Part shown: positions 22,047-30,560 of the stretch, one piece after another
How positions within the stretch are numbered: position 1 is the first letter of the stretch
Layout: each line of letters begins with the position of its first letter
Program-made: the position numbers and the translations under genes
The notes under the pieces: generated by a model
Told to the model about the DNA's origin: nothing
The model's input: the letters and a program-made list of their open reading frames with translations, nothing else
The model's database searches: none
Assembly: GCF_003119115.1 (NCBI RefSeq)
Contig: NZ_CP022366.1
Coordinates: forward strand, 219,001 to 283,000
Length of the DNA: 64,000 nucleotides
Reading direction: 5' to 3'
Origin: Azospirillum sp. TSH58
GTDB lineage: Bacteria > Pseudomonadota > Alphaproteobacteria > Azospirillales > Azospirillaceae

Positions 22047-23114
22047 TCACTTCCAGCCGACGGGCGTGCCGCCGGCGATGGTGGCCCAGCCGCGGGAGAA
22101 GGAGCGGCGGACGAAGCCCAGCGCGGTGCCTTCGGCCAGCATGCCCTTGGGCAGCAGCAGGATGGACAGGAACATGGTCGCCCCGACGGCGATCATGCGG
22201 TAATCGCCGATGTCGCGCAGCGCCTCCGGCAGGACGATCATGAACAGGGCGCCGACGACCGCGCCGGGAAGGCTGCCCAGCCCGCCGACCACCACCATCG
22301 CCAGGATCAGGATCGATTCCATGAAGCGGAAGTTGTCCGGCGCGATGTAGGCGGAGGTGTGGGCGAGCAGCGCCCCGGCGATGCCGGCGAAGAATGTGGC
22401 GACGACGAAGGACTCGATCTTCAGCCGCTCCACGTTGATGCCCATGCTGTCGGCGCACTGGTCGTCCTCGCGCAGAGCCCGCAGCGCGTTGCCGTAGTAG
22501 GAGTGGGTCAGCCGGTGCAGCACCCAGACGCAGGCGACGGCGATGACCGCGACCGCCAGATAGCGGCTGAGCAGCGTGTCGGCCTGCCAGCCGAACAGCG
22601 AGATCGGCGGGATGCCGCGGATGCCCATCGGGCCGCGGGTCACGTCCACCCAGTTCAGCAGGACCACGTAGATCATCTCGCCGATGCCGAGCGTGGCGAC
22701 GGCGAAGTAGATGCTGACCAGCCGCATGGTCGGCAGCGCCACCAGGAAGCCGAACAGCGCGGCGATCAGCCCCGCCGCCGGCAGCGTGACGACGAAGGGC
22801 AGGCCGAGCCTGGTCGACAGCAGCGCCGCCGCGTAGGCGCCGATGCCGTAGAAGGCGGCGTGGCCGATCGACAGCAGCCCGGCGGTGCCCGTCACATGGT
22901 TCAGGCTGGCCGACAGGATCACGAAGATCATCGTCGTGATGGCGATCTGGGCGAGGTAGCTGGACCCGGTGCCGACGATCGCGGCGGGCACGGCGCCGAA
23001 GGCGACCGCCAGAAGGAGGAGGGTCCAGGCGAACCGCCGGCCTCGCCCGGAAAACGCGGCGGGCGGCGCGAGGGTGTCCGGCATCAGCCGGGCGTCAGGC
23101 ACGTTCACGTCCAT
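22047..23114 (-). CDS. livM: Branched-chain-type ABC transporter permease LivM
   Basis: This 355-residue inner-membrane permease has about ten membrane segments. The LivM signatures are present: HVTGTAGLLSIGHAAFYGIG near residue 75-95 and the cytoplasmic loop GNALRALREDDQCADSMGIN that contacts the ATPase. It overlaps livH by 20 bases. Family members take up amino acids, amides or urea. Confidence 0.92.
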   Translation of the reverse strand: MDVNVPDARLMPDTLAPPAAFSGRGRRFAWTLLLLAVAFGAVPAAIVGTGSSYLAQIAITTMIFVILSASLNHVTGTAGLLSIGHAAFYGIGAYAAALLSTRLGLPFVVTLPAAGLIAALFGFLVALPTMRLVSIYFAVATLGIGEMIYVVLLNWVDVTRGPMGIRGIPPISLFGWQADTLLSRYLAVAVIAVACVWVLHRLTHSYYGNALRALREDDQCADSMGINVERLKIESFVVATFFAGIAGALLAHTSAYIAPDNFRFMESILILAMVVVGGLGSLPGAVVGALFMIVLPEALRDIGDYRMIAVGATMFLSILLLPKGMLAEGTALGFVRRSFSRGWATIAGGTPVGWK

Positions 23115-24012
23115 GTCCGAACAATCCTTGCGGGAAGAAGACCAGCGTGATGACCAGAAGGCTGTAGGTGATCAGGTCCTTCCAGCCGCTCGACAGGAAC
23201 TCGGTCGCGATGCTTTCCGACACGCCGAGCAGCAGGGCGCAGGCGACCGCCCCCGGGATGCTCGACAGGCCGCCCATCACCATGGCGACGAAGGCCTTGA
23301 CGCCCGGCGCGAAGCCCATGTGCGGCGAGATCGCGCCGTCGTAGAGGCCGACCAGGATTCCCGCCGTGGCGCCCAGCATCGAGCCGACCGCGAAGGTGGT
23401 GACGATGGTGCGGTCGGTGTTGATGCCGACGTAGCGGGCGCCGAGCTGGTTGTTGGACACGGCCCGGATGCCGAGACCGGTCTGGGTGCGGTAGAGCAGG
23501 AATTGCAGCGCGCCCAGCATGACGGCGGAGGTGGCGAAGATGACCAGGCTGCCGCTGGCGACCATGATCGGCCCGATGGCGACCGGCTGCTGCAGCAGAT
23601 AGCCGGACGGGATGCCCTGCATGTCGCCGCCGAAGATGTGCATCATGATCTCGCGCGTCACGATCGACACGGCGAGCGAGGAGAGCAGCGTCGCCTCGCG
23701 CATGGCGCGGGACTTCTGGCTGGCCTCGTCGGTGAAGCGGCGGAAGGGGCGGAAGGCGATGCGCTCCAGCCCGACGCCGGACGCCGCACCCACCGCCAGC
23801 ACCAGCGGCACCACCGCCAGCAGCGGCGGGGCCAGCGCGGTGATGACCATCAGCCCGACGAAGGCGCCGATGGTGTAGACCTCGCCATGGGCGAAGTTGA
23901 CGACGTTCAGGACGCCGAAGATCAGCGTGAAGCCGATCGCCATCAGGGCGTAGACGCACCCGATGGACAGGCCGTTGATGACCTGCTGAAGGAAGAAGAC
24001 ATCGAAGACCAT
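23095..24012 (-). CDS. livH: Branched-chain-type ABC transporter permease LivH
   Basis: This 305-residue permease is hydrophobic throughout. The N-terminal NGLSIGCVYALMAIGFTLIF and VVNFAHGEVYTIGA are typical of LivH, and GIRAVSNNQLGARYVGIN is the ATPase-contact loop. It forms the membrane channel with LivM. A gap of 128 bp containing a hairpin separates it from the upstream binding-protein gene. Confidence 0.92.
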   Translation of the reverse strand: MVFDVFFLQQVINGLSIGCVYALMAIGFTLIFGVLNVVNFAHGEVYTIGAFVGLMVITALAPPLLAVVPLVLAVGAASGVGLERIAFRPFRRFTDEASQKSRAMREATLLSSLAVSIVTREIMMHIFGGDMQGIPSGYLLQQPVAIGPIMVASGSLVIFATSAVMLGALQFLLYRTQTGLGIRAVSNNQLGARYVGINTDRTIVTTFAVGSMLGATAGILVGLYDGAISPHMGFAPGVKAFVAMVMGGLSSIPGAVACALLLGVSESIATEFLSSGWKDLITYSLLVITLVFFPQGLFGHGRERA

Positions 24013-24101
24013 GGCGTGCTCCAGGCTTCGGGGAGCGCGCCCGCCGGTCCCGGCGGAGCGCGCACCACGGCGTGTGTCCCGAAAGGAGGATCGTGTGGAA
24101 A

Positions 24102-24122
24102 GCCCTGGGGCGTCCCCAGGGC
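24102..24122 (-). terminator. Intra-operon hairpin between the binding-protein and permease genes
   Basis: GCCCTGGGG-CGT-CCCCAGGGC is a perfect 9-bp stem with a three-base loop, 18 bp after the livK stop in the direction of transcription. No T run follows, so it is more likely to stabilise the upstream mRNA or cause partial termination, giving more binding protein than permease. Confidence 0.5.
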
Positions 24123-24140
24123 GTCCTTAGACGGGACCGG

Positions 24141-25286
24141 TCAGGGACCGGTCACCACCTGGAAGCGGCCATCCTTCACCGTCATCTTCGCCAGCGCCTT
24201 CGCCGGCTCGCGGGTGACGGGGTCGAAGCTGGTGGCGCCGGTCACGCCGGGATAGCCGGTGGTGGCGGCCAGCGCGTCGCGCAGGCTCTCGCGGGTCACC
24301 GACGGGCCGGCCTTGGCGACGGCGTCCAGCATGATGCCGACCGCGTCGTAGGCCTGGGCGGCGAACATGCCGGGCTCGGTCTTGAAGCGCGCGGCGTACT
24401 CCTTCACGAAGGTCTGCACCGCCGGGTCGGGGTTGTCGGGCGTGAAGGTGGTGGCGAGGTGCAGCCCCTCCACCGACTCACGCCCCAGCTCGATCAGCTT
24501 GGGCGAATAGAGGGAGCTGGTGCCGTAGAGCGGGATCTTGATGCCGAGCTGCTCGCGCTGCTGGGCGAAGGCGGCCCCCTCCTCGTAGAACATCGCGAGG
24601 TAGATCACGTCCGGCTTCTGCCGGGCGACCTTGGTCAGGATGGAGCGGAAGTCGCGGTTGCCGGGGTTGAACGCCTCGGTGGCGGTGATCTTGCCGCCCT
24701 TGGCCTTGAAGCCGCTGACGAAGCCGTCGAGCGCCGAGATGCCCCAGTCGTTCTGGATGTAGATCACCGCCGCCGTCTTCATGCCCGCCGCGATGATCCA
24801 GTCGGCGTTGTACGGGCCTTCGAAGGCCTGGGTGGTGATGTTGCGGAACTGCCAGGGGCTGAGCTTGGTGAAATCCGGGTGCGAGGCGGTCTGGGAGAGC
24901 TGCGGCATCTTCTCCGCCGCGTAGATCTCGCCCGCCGCCATCGACACGGTGGAGGAGAAGTCGCCGATCACCCCGACGACCTTGGAATTGTCGAGGAACT
25001 TGTGCGCGATGTTGCGCGCCTCCTTGGGATCGTCCTTGCTGTCCTCGAAGGTGATGGCGACCTTGGCGCCGGCCAGCTTGCCCGAGGCGTTGAACTCCTC
25101 CAGCTTGATCTGGGCGGCGTTGCGGAACATCTCGCCATACTGGCTGCGGTCGCCGCTGAGCGGCGCCTGATAGCCGATGACGATCTCGCGGTCGGCGGCC
25201 TGGACGGCGGTGGCGCCGGCGGTGGCGGCCAGCATGGCGCCCAGAACGGCCCCCAGAGCGGTGCCGAGAACGGTGTGCTTCCTCAT
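24141..25286 (-). CDS. ABC transporter substrate-binding protein (LivK/amide-type)
   Basis: This 381-residue periplasmic binding protein has a signal peptide (basic start MRKHTV, hydrophobic core, cleavage near ATAVQA-AD) and a type I periplasmic fold beginning EIVIGYQAPLSGDRSQYGE. The region VGVIGDFSSTVSMAAGEIYA contributes to the amino-acid binding pocket in the family. In this operon its ligand is likely to be a cysteine derivative rather than leucine, but residues alone cannot tell. Confidence 0.9.
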   Translation of the reverse strand: MRKHTVLGTALGAVLGAMLAATAGATAVQAADREIVIGYQAPLSGDRSQYGEMFRNAAQIKLEEFNASGKLAGAKVAITFEDSKDDPKEARNIAHKFLDNSKVVGVIGDFSSTVSMAAGEIYAAEKMPQLSQTASHPDFTKLSPWQFRNITTQAFEGPYNADWIIAAGMKTAAVIYIQNDWGISALDGFVSGFKAKGGKITATEAFNPGNRDFRSILTKVARQKPDVIYLAMFYEEGAAFAQQREQLGIKIPLYGTSSLYSPKLIELGRESVEGLHLATTFTPDNPDPAVQTFVKEYAARFKTEPGMFAAQAYDAVGIMLDAVAKAGPSVTRESLRDALAATTGYPGVTGATSFDPVTREPAKALAKMTVKDGRFQVVTGP

Positions 25287-25317
25287 GATCGGTTCCCCTG
25301 TCGACGAGGCTGGACGG

Positions 25318-25827
25318 TCAGTGCGCGGCGGCCGGATCGGCGGCCGGGGCGGCGGCGCCCGGCGTGATCGTCAGGTGGCAGCAGGTGCTGCGGCCCGGCT
25401 TCCAGGTGTCGACCTCGATCTCGAAGCCGGCGGTCTCGAAGGTGCCCTTGTCGACCGCTCCGGCGAGTTCGCAGAGCGTCTCCACCGTCTGCGCCGGCAG
25501 GTTGGCCTCCAGCCAGGCTTCCTTCAGCGGGCAGGTGTGGAAGCGGATCTCCAGCACCTCGTCGGTGCAGCGCACGACCTCCGGCCCGAACTGGACCTCG
25601 GCGTCGGGGATGAATTTCAGGAAGGAGTCGCGCAGGCCGGCCAGATCGGCCGGGGCGTGCGGCGCGAAATTGTGGGCGATGGCCGCACCCCGGCGGTAGA
25701 TGGTGCGCGCCATGATCTCCCGGGCCTTCTCCTCGCCGATCTCCTTGCGCATCTCGTCGAAGGCCGCCTCATAGACCATCGCGCGGCTCTTCATCGCGTT
25801 GCGCAGAAGTGTGCGAAACTCGTCCAT
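25318..25827 (-). CDS. L-2-amino-thiazoline-4-carboxylic acid hydrolase family protein (copy 1)
   Basis: The protein has 169 residues. It shares with the 174-residue protein at 20001-20525 the helical N terminus, a REIMARTIYRRGAA segment like RAVLARAIEVMAREAGAA, and a C-terminal VLEIRFHTCPLKEAWLEANL. Family members act on cyclic thiazoline carboxylates. An AGGAG site precedes the ATG at 25827. It lies between the Cds1-like gene and the binding-protein gene. The two copies may form one heteromeric enzyme or act on different rings. Confidence 0.75.
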   Translation of the reverse strand: MDEFRTLLRNAMKSRAMVYEAAFDEMRKEIGEEKAREIMARTIYRRGAAIAHNFAPHAPADLAGLRDSFLKFIPDAEVQFGPEVVRCTDEVLEIRFHTCPLKEAWLEANLPAQTVETLCELAGAVDKGTFETAGFEIEVDTWKPGRSTCCHLTITPGAAAPAADPAAAH

Positions 25828-25904
25828 CGGTGAATGCTCCTGTTTTTCTGCCAAGTGTCTTGCGGTGGCGATTTTTGTTTTTTGAAAGCGCTTGTTTTTT
25901 TGGA

Positions 25905-27056
25905 TCAGAGGGACGGGCCGCCCTGAAGGAAGGCCTCGATCCGCGCCTCGTCGGCGGCGGTGTCGAAACCGGCCCGCCCCATCCAGGCGTCGTCGTGGTA
26001 GGTGTTGCGGTAGCGCTCGCCGGAGTCGCAGATCAGCGTCACCAGCGACCCGGCCCGCCCGGCGTCGCGCATCCGTCCGGCGATCCAGCACAGCCCGAAG
26101 AAGTTGGTCCCGGTGGACCCGCCGACCATCCGGCCCAGCCGCCGCGACAGCACCCGCATCGCCGCCAGCGACGCCACGTCGGGCACCTTGATCATCTGGT
26201 CGACGACCTCGGGGATGAAGGACGGTTCGACGCGGGGCCGCCCGATGCCCTCGATCCGCGACCCGCGCTCGCAGGTCAGCGCGGCGTCGCGGTTGACGAA
26301 GCTCTCGTAGAAGACCGAATGCTCGGCGTCGGGAACGCACAGCCGGGTCGGCAGATGGCGGTAGCGGATGTGGCGCCCGATGGTGGCGGCGGTGCCGCCG
26401 GTGCCGGCGCTCATCACGATCCAGTCGGGCACCGGGTGGCGCTCGCTGCGCATCTGGCCGAAGATCGACTGGGCGATGTTGTCGGTGCGCCAGTCGGTCG
26501 CGCGCTCGGCGTAGGTGAACTGGTCGAGATAGACGCCGCCCAGCCGCACCGCCAGCGCCGCCGCCTCGGCGTAGATCGCCTTGGAGGATTCGACGAAGTG
26601 GCAGCGCCCGCCGTGCAGTTCGATGGCGGCGATCTTCTCGTCCGAGGTGCCGCGCGGCATCACCGCGTGGAAGGGCAGGCCGAGCAGCCGGGCGAAATAG
26701 GCTTCCGACACCGCGGTGGACCCCGACGACGCCTCGATCACCGGCGTGCCCTCGCCGATCCGCCCGTTGCAGATGGCGAACAGCAGCAGCGACCGCGCGA
26801 CGCGGTGCTTCAGGCTGCCGGTGGGGTGGGTCGACTCGTCCTTCAGGTAGACGTCGATCCCGGCCAGCTCGGGAACGTCGAGCTTCAGCAGCGGCGTGTC
26901 GGGCGACCGCGCCGCCTCGGTCTCCAGCAGCTCGATCGCACGCCGGGTCCAGTCGCGGCCGGTGGCCTCGGGCAGCGGGGTGTAATCGAGGCGGAACGGT
27001 TGACGGATCGAACCGGCGCCGGGTTGAAACGGCACGGTCTGCGCGGAAGCGGTCAT
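25905..27056 (-). CDS. PLP-dependent L-cysteine desulfhydrase (Cds1-like, cysteine synthase fold)
   Basis: This 383-residue fold-type II PLP enzyme has the PLP-binding Lys in DESTHPTGSLKHRVARSL, the phosphate-region motif EASSGSTAVSEAYFARLLG and the glycine loop SAGTGGTAATIGRHIRYR. The HPTGSLKHR segment matches Mycobacterium Cds1, which breaks L-cysteine into pyruvate, ammonia and sulfide, better than CysK/CysM. The downstream RidA-type partner fits, because the reaction passes through 2-aminoacrylate. It starts 7 bp after the ridA stop. Confidence 0.82.
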   Translation of the reverse strand: MTASAQTVPFQPGAGSIRQPFRLDYTPLPEATGRDWTRRAIELLETEAARSPDTPLLKLDVPELAGIDVYLKDESTHPTGSLKHRVARSLLLFAICNGRIGEGTPVIEASSGSTAVSEAYFARLLGLPFHAVMPRGTSDEKIAAIELHGGRCHFVESSKAIYAEAAALAVRLGGVYLDQFTYAERATDWRTDNIAQSIFGQMRSERHPVPDWIVMSAGTGGTAATIGRHIRYRHLPTRLCVPDAEHSVFYESFVNRDAALTCERGSRIEGIGRPRVEPSFIPEVVDQMIKVPDVASLAAMRVLSRRLGRMVGGSTGTNFFGLCWIAGRMRDAGRAGSLVTLICDSGERYRNTYHDDAWMGRAGFDTAADEARIEAFLQGGPSL

Positions 27057-27063
27057 GTCACCC

Positions 27064-27444
27064 TCAAAGCGCGATGACGGCGTCGATTTCGACCGACGCG
27101 CCGAGCGGCAGCGCCGACACCTCGACGGTCGAGCGGGCGGGGAACGGCGCCTGGAAGAAGCCGGCGTAGACCTCGTTCACCGCCTTGAACTGGGTGAGGT
27201 CGGTCACGTAGACGGTCATCTTCACCGCCTTGGCCAGGCTGGTTCCGGCGGCCTCGGCGATCGCCGCGATGTTGGTCAGGCTGCGCGCCGCCTGGGTGGG
27301 CGCGTCCGGGCCGGCGAAGGCCCCGGTGGCCGGGTCGATCGGCAGCTGGCCGGAGACGAACAGCAGCCCCCCGGCGACGCGGGCCTGGGCGTAGGGGCCG
27401 ATGGCGGCGGGGGCTTTGTCCGTGGCGATGGTGTCGGTCATCAT
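27064..27444 (-). CDS. ridA: RidA-family enamine/imine deaminase
   Basis: This 126-residue protein has the YjgF/RidA signature with the catalytic Arg in PFPARSTVEVSALPLGA, and APAAIGPYAQARVAGGLLFVSG at the N terminus. It hydrolyses reactive 2-aminoacrylate to pyruvate and ammonia. It is the first gene of the minus-strand operon and is directly followed by the Cds1-like desulfhydrase, which would make that intermediate. Two adjacent ATG codons (27444, 27441) are possible starts. Confidence 0.9.
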   Translation of the reverse strand: MMTDTIATDKAPAAIGPYAQARVAGGLLFVSGQLPIDPATGAFAGPDAPTQAARSLTNIAAIAEAAGTSLAKAVKMTVYVTDLTQFKAVNEVYAGFFQAPFPARSTVEVSALPLGASVEIDAVIAL

Positions 27445-27637
27445 CCTGATCTTTCCTGTTCTGGCCCTGTTGTGGCGGCCGCCTGCTCAAAGGCTGGACT
27501 GCTCAAAGGCCGGGCGGTCTGCCCGCGGTAGCGGCATGCGGGTGCATGCAAAATCCTCAAAACGAAAAAGCTTTTCTCCTGGCGGGCCAAACGAGCAAAA
27601 TCATCCGTCCCAACCGTGAAGGCTCCGAGCAACCCCG
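27445..27637. promoter_or_regulatory. Divergent control region between ridA operon and the DecR-like regulator
   Basis: This 193-bp region is shared by the two divergent units. It contains a 10-bp palindrome AAAAGCTTTT at 27566-27575 in an AT-rich stretch, a plausible Lrp-type binding site. No clean promoter could be fixed on either strand. Confidence 0.4.
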
Positions 27638-28117
27638 ATGACCATCGACGCCACCGACCGGAAGATCCTGGCCGCCCTTCAGGCCGACGCGACCCTGTCG
27701 CTCGCCGACCTCGGCAAGCAGGTCGGCCTGTCCGCCACCCCCTGCTGGCGCCGCGTGCAACGCCTTGAACAGGAAGGCTATGTCCGCCGCCGCGTGGCGT
27801 TGCTGGACCGGGCCAAGCTGAACGTCGACGTGACCGTCTTCGTGGCCGTCCGAACCAGCAAACACTCGGCGGAATGGCTGGAGGAGTTCCGCCGCGTGGT
27901 GGCCGATATACCGGAGGTTGTCGATCTCTACCGCTTGAGCGGCGAAATCGATTATCTGCTGCGGGTGGTTATTCCGGACATCAAGGCGTACGACGCTTTC
28001 TACCGAAAGCTTATCGAGCGCATCGAGCTTCAGGATGTCTCGTCAATGTTCGCCATGGAGGAAATGAAGTCGACAACGGAAGTCCCTCTTTCTTATGTAA
28101 AGACCCAGAACAGCTAG
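27638..28117 (+). CDS. Lrp/AsnC-family regulator, DecR-like (cysteine-responsive)
   Basis: This 159-residue protein has an N-terminal helix-turn-helix (DATLSLADLGKQVGLSATPC with WRRVQRLEQEGYV) and a RAM ligand domain (VFVAVRTSKHSAEWLEEF, YRLSGEIDYLLRVVIPD, KAYDAFYRKL). The HSAEW segment, the GEIDYL motif and the FAMEEMKSTTEVPL tail closely recall E. coli DecR (YbaO), which activates cysteine detoxification (comparison from memory). It is divergent from ridA-cds1, which fits control of cysteine desulfuration. Confidence 0.85.
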   Translation: MTIDATDRKILAALQADATLSLADLGKQVGLSATPCWRRVQRLEQEGYVRRRVALLDRAKLNVDVTVFVAVRTSKHSAEWLEEFRRVVADIPEVVDLYRLSGEIDYLLRVVIPDIKAYDAFYRKLIERIELQDVSSMFAMEEMKSTTEVPLSYVKTQNS

Positions 28118-28336
28118 GACTTTACTTTGTGGTTTTCTTTTTAGACTCACGCTTCGGCAATTTTTGCGAAGCCCCTGTAGTGATTCTCAATATCGCATGG
28201 TTCGTATGAGAATTTTTTACTTTTTTGGCGGGAAGGTCGCTTCAATGTAGAAAATTTTTCCGCTTTGAAGGCAGCCTATGAAAAATTCATTTCTCGTGGC
28301 TGCCGGTGTGCGAATGGATCGGGCGTTTGGCCTCTA

Positions 28337-28533
28337 TAACCCTCTCCCCCCCTGGGGAGAGGTGGCCCGGAGGGCCTTTCGCGCTGGCCGAAGGCCAGCG
28401 CTGACGGCGGCAGGCGGATGTCTACGGCATCCGCTGAGAGCCGGTGAGGGGGATGTGCTTGGTGGTAGGTCCGGCAGAAGCGCACCCCCCTCACCCTAAC
28501 CCTCTCCCCGGAGGGGAGAGGGGACTTCAAATG
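28337..28533. repeat. Extended GC-rich intergenic element between lrp and iclR
   Basis: The element starts with a hairpin TAACCCTCTCCCCCCCTGGGG and AGAGG, ends with the complementary-type hairpin CCCTCACCCTAACCCTCTCC then CCGGAGGGGAGAGGG, and has GGTGAGGGGG in the middle pairing with CCCCCCTCACC. The whole is about 197 bp, of which the outer 30 bp on each side form near-identical palindromes in opposite orientation. The 28118-28656 gap holds this element and no gene. Confidence 0.65.
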
Positions 28534-28597
28534 CAATCACCCGGCACCTGCGCCCGTTGCCTATTGCCTGCGCAAAGCGGCCGGTCTATATGCGTCA

Positions 28598-28616
28598 CGT
28601 CTCACTCAATGAGACG
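28598..28616. promoter_or_regulatory. Inverted repeat upstream of the first iclR, candidate IclR operator
   Basis: CGTCTCA-CTCAA-TGAGACG is a perfect 7-bp inverted repeat about 40 bp before the start of the first IclR gene. It matches 15 of 19 bases of the sequence at 29600-29618 in front of the second IclR gene. Autoregulation or cross-regulation is likely. Confidence 0.5.
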
Positions 28617-28656
28617 CCACAACCGTCAGGGCAGGCGAACCTTGAAGACGCGCAGC

Positions 28657-29448
28657 ATGCAGACCCCCGACGCCAACGCCACCGACGACGCGGCCAAGCC
28701 GAAGGCCGCCGCCACCGACCGGACCTTCGCGATCCTGGAGCTGGTCGCGTCGGCCTCCGGTCCGCTGGCGGTCAAGACCATCGGAGCGACGCTCGGCCTG
28801 CCCAAGCCGACCGCCCACCGTCTCGTCAACGGCCTGATCGAGAAGGGACTTCTGGCGCGGGACCTGGAAACGCGCGACGTCATCATCGGCGTCGAGGCGG
28901 CGCGGCTGGCGGTCGGCATCCTGCGGGCCTCGCTGTCCCGCGCGCCGGTCCGCTCCGTGTTGCGCGCGGTCAGCGCCGAGCTGGGGGAAACCTGCAACGT
29001 CGGGGTCCTCGACGGCGGCGACGTCGTCTATCTCGACCGCGTGGAGGTCGAGCATTGGCCCCTGCGGCTCCAGTTCGGCGTCGGATCGCGCGTGCCGATG
29101 CACTGCACGGCCATGGGCAAGCTGTTCCTCGCCACGCTGCCGGACGCCATGCGGAGCCGCCTCCTCGCCGCCGGTCCCTTCGCCGCGCAGACCGCCCACA
29201 CCCTCACCGATCCGGACGCGCTGGCCGCCGAGCTGGAGCGCATCGCCGCGCGCGGCTACTCGCTCGACGACGAGGAGTATGTGGTGGGCGTGTTCTGCGT
29301 GGCGGTGCCGATCCTGTCCTCCACGGGCCGGACGGTGGCGGCCATCGCCGTGCAGGCCCCGAAGGTCCGGCTGTCGCACGACCGCGTCGAGCAGGTCCTG
29401 CCCATCCTCCGCCGCGGCGCCGAGGCCCTGTCCGCGCAGTTCGGATAG
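28657..29448 (+). CDS. IclR-family transcriptional regulator, first of two
   Basis: This 263-residue protein has an N-terminal winged helix (FAILELVASASGPLAVKTIG with LGLPKPTAHRLVNGLIEKGLL) and an effector domain with VYLDRVEVEHWPLRLQFGVG, MHCTAMGKLFLATL and the late YSLDDEEYVVGVFCVAVPI. It is a close paralogue of the gene at 29659-30546. Position next to the sulfoacetate genes suggests a SauR-like role. The ATG at 28657 has a weak ribosome binding site; a start at 28609 cannot be excluded. Confidence 0.85.
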   Translation: MQTPDANATDDAAKPKAAATDRTFAILELVASASGPLAVKTIGATLGLPKPTAHRLVNGLIEKGLLARDLETRDVIIGVEAARLAVGILRASLSRAPVRSVLRAVSAELGETCNVGVLDGGDVVYLDRVEVEHWPLRLQFGVGSRVPMHCTAMGKLFLATLPDAMRSRLLAAGPFAAQTAHTLTDPDALAAELERIAARGYSLDDEEYVVGVFCVAVPILSSTGRTVAAIAVQAPKVRLSHDRVEQVLPILRRGAEALSAQFG

Positions 29449-29590
29449 CCTCCCTACCCCCATCGTTCTTCAAAACCGGACGTTTCATCGCCCGAGCCGC
29501 AGGATGCCGGCGGGACATGCCCCCGTATGCATGGATAATTGGGTACACGAACTTTTTGGGCTTGCGCGACCCAGGGTCCTGTGAGTTAAT

Positions 29591-29635
29591 GATACAAATC
29601 GTATCGCTGAATGAGACCAAGAGGCCGAGCGATAC
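29591..29635. promoter_or_regulatory. Nested inverted repeats upstream of the second iclR, candidate operator
   Basis: GATAC-AAATC-GTATC (29591-29605) is a perfect 5-bp inverted repeat. GTATCGCT (29601-29608) pairs perfectly with AGCGATAC (29628-29635). Between them, 29600-29618 repeats the motif in front of the first IclR gene. The cluster lies 24-68 bp before the start codon of the first gene of the long operon and is the obvious place for regulator binding. Confidence 0.55.
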
Positions 29636-29658
29636 GCTTCCAGTCACGGGGAGGAACG

Positions 29659-30546
29659 ATGACGCGGAAGATCGCCTTGGGCTCCGCTCCGTTGCGGGAG
29701 CCCCGCGAACCGACCACCGACGACGTTGCCGACACCAACTCTGGTGATAACAACTCTGGTGACCGCCGGCCCCTCGCCGACCGTGTCCTGGCCTTGCTGG
29801 ACGCGGTGGCCGGGGCGGGGCAGCCGATGGCCGTCAAGGACATCGCGGAGAAGCTGGCCCTGCCGAAGCCGACCGCGCACCGGCTGATCGCCATGCTGGA
29901 GGAGCGCGGCTTCCTCGCCCGCCCCATCGACGGCCGGCTGGTGACCGTCGGCCCCAAGCTGCGCACCCTGGCGCTCAACGCGCTGCGCAGCTCCCTGACC
30001 CAGGCCCCGTCGCACGCCCGGCTTCGGGCGCTCAGCCTGGAACTGGGGGAGACCTGCAACATCGGCGTGCTGGAGGGCGGCGACGTCGTCTATCTCGACC
30101 GCGTCGAGGTCGAAGGCTGGCCGTTGCGCCTGGAGTTCGGCGTCGGCTCTCGGGTCCCGCTGCACTGCACGGCGATGGGCAAGCTGTTCCTCGCCTTCCT
30201 GCCGGAGCTGCCGCGGCGGCGCCTGCTGGACTGCCTGCCGCTGCCCCGGATGTCGGCGGCGACGCTGTGCGACCCCGCGCTGTTCCGCGCCGAGTTGGAC
30301 AGCATCGCCGCCTGCGGCCATTCCTTCGACGACGAGGAATACATGCCGGGCGTCTTCTGCGCGGCGGTGCCGATCCGCGACGGCGCCGGGCGGATGGTCG
30401 CCGCCCTGGCGGTGCAGGCGCCGAAGGTCCGGCTGTCGCGGGAATCGGTGGCCGACCGCCTGCCGGTCCTGCACCGCGCCGCGAGCGACATGGCCCGCGC
30501 GCTGGGCATCGACGCCGCCCCGGCCGAGCCGGCCCTCTCACCTTAA
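29659..30546 (+). CDS. IclR-family transcriptional regulator, second of two (SauR-like)
   Basis: This 295-residue protein has an extra N-terminal tail of about 45 residues (with a NSGDNNSGD repeat), then the winged helix VLALLDAVAGAGQPMAVKD with LPKPTAHRLIAMLEERGFL and an effector domain nearly parallel to its neighbour (GDVVYLDRVEVEGWPLRLEF, FDDEEYMPGVFCAAVPI). A GGGGAGGA site precedes the ATG at 29659. Only 14 bp separate it from pta, so it is the first gene of the sulfoacetate operon. From memory, the Cupriavidus sau cluster also has an IclR-type SauR. Confidence 0.87.
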   Translation: MTRKIALGSAPLREPREPTTDDVADTNSGDNNSGDRRPLADRVLALLDAVAGAGQPMAVKDIAEKLALPKPTAHRLIAMLEERGFLARPIDGRLVTVGPKLRTLALNALRSSLTQAPSHARLRALSLELGETCNIGVLEGGDVVYLDRVEVEGWPLRLEFGVGSRVPLHCTAMGKLFLAFLPELPRRRLLDCLPLPRMSAATLCDPALFRAELDSIAACGHSFDDEEYMPGVFCAAVPIRDGAGRMVAALAVQAPKVRLSRESVADRLPVLHRAASDMARALGIDAAPAEPALSP

Positions 30547-30560
30547 GGAAGACGGACGCC

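Noticed and set aside
28657..30546. Recent tandem duplication of iclR
   Set aside because: The two proteins are clearly related but differ along the whole length and in their N-terminal tails, so the duplication is old, not an assembly artefact.
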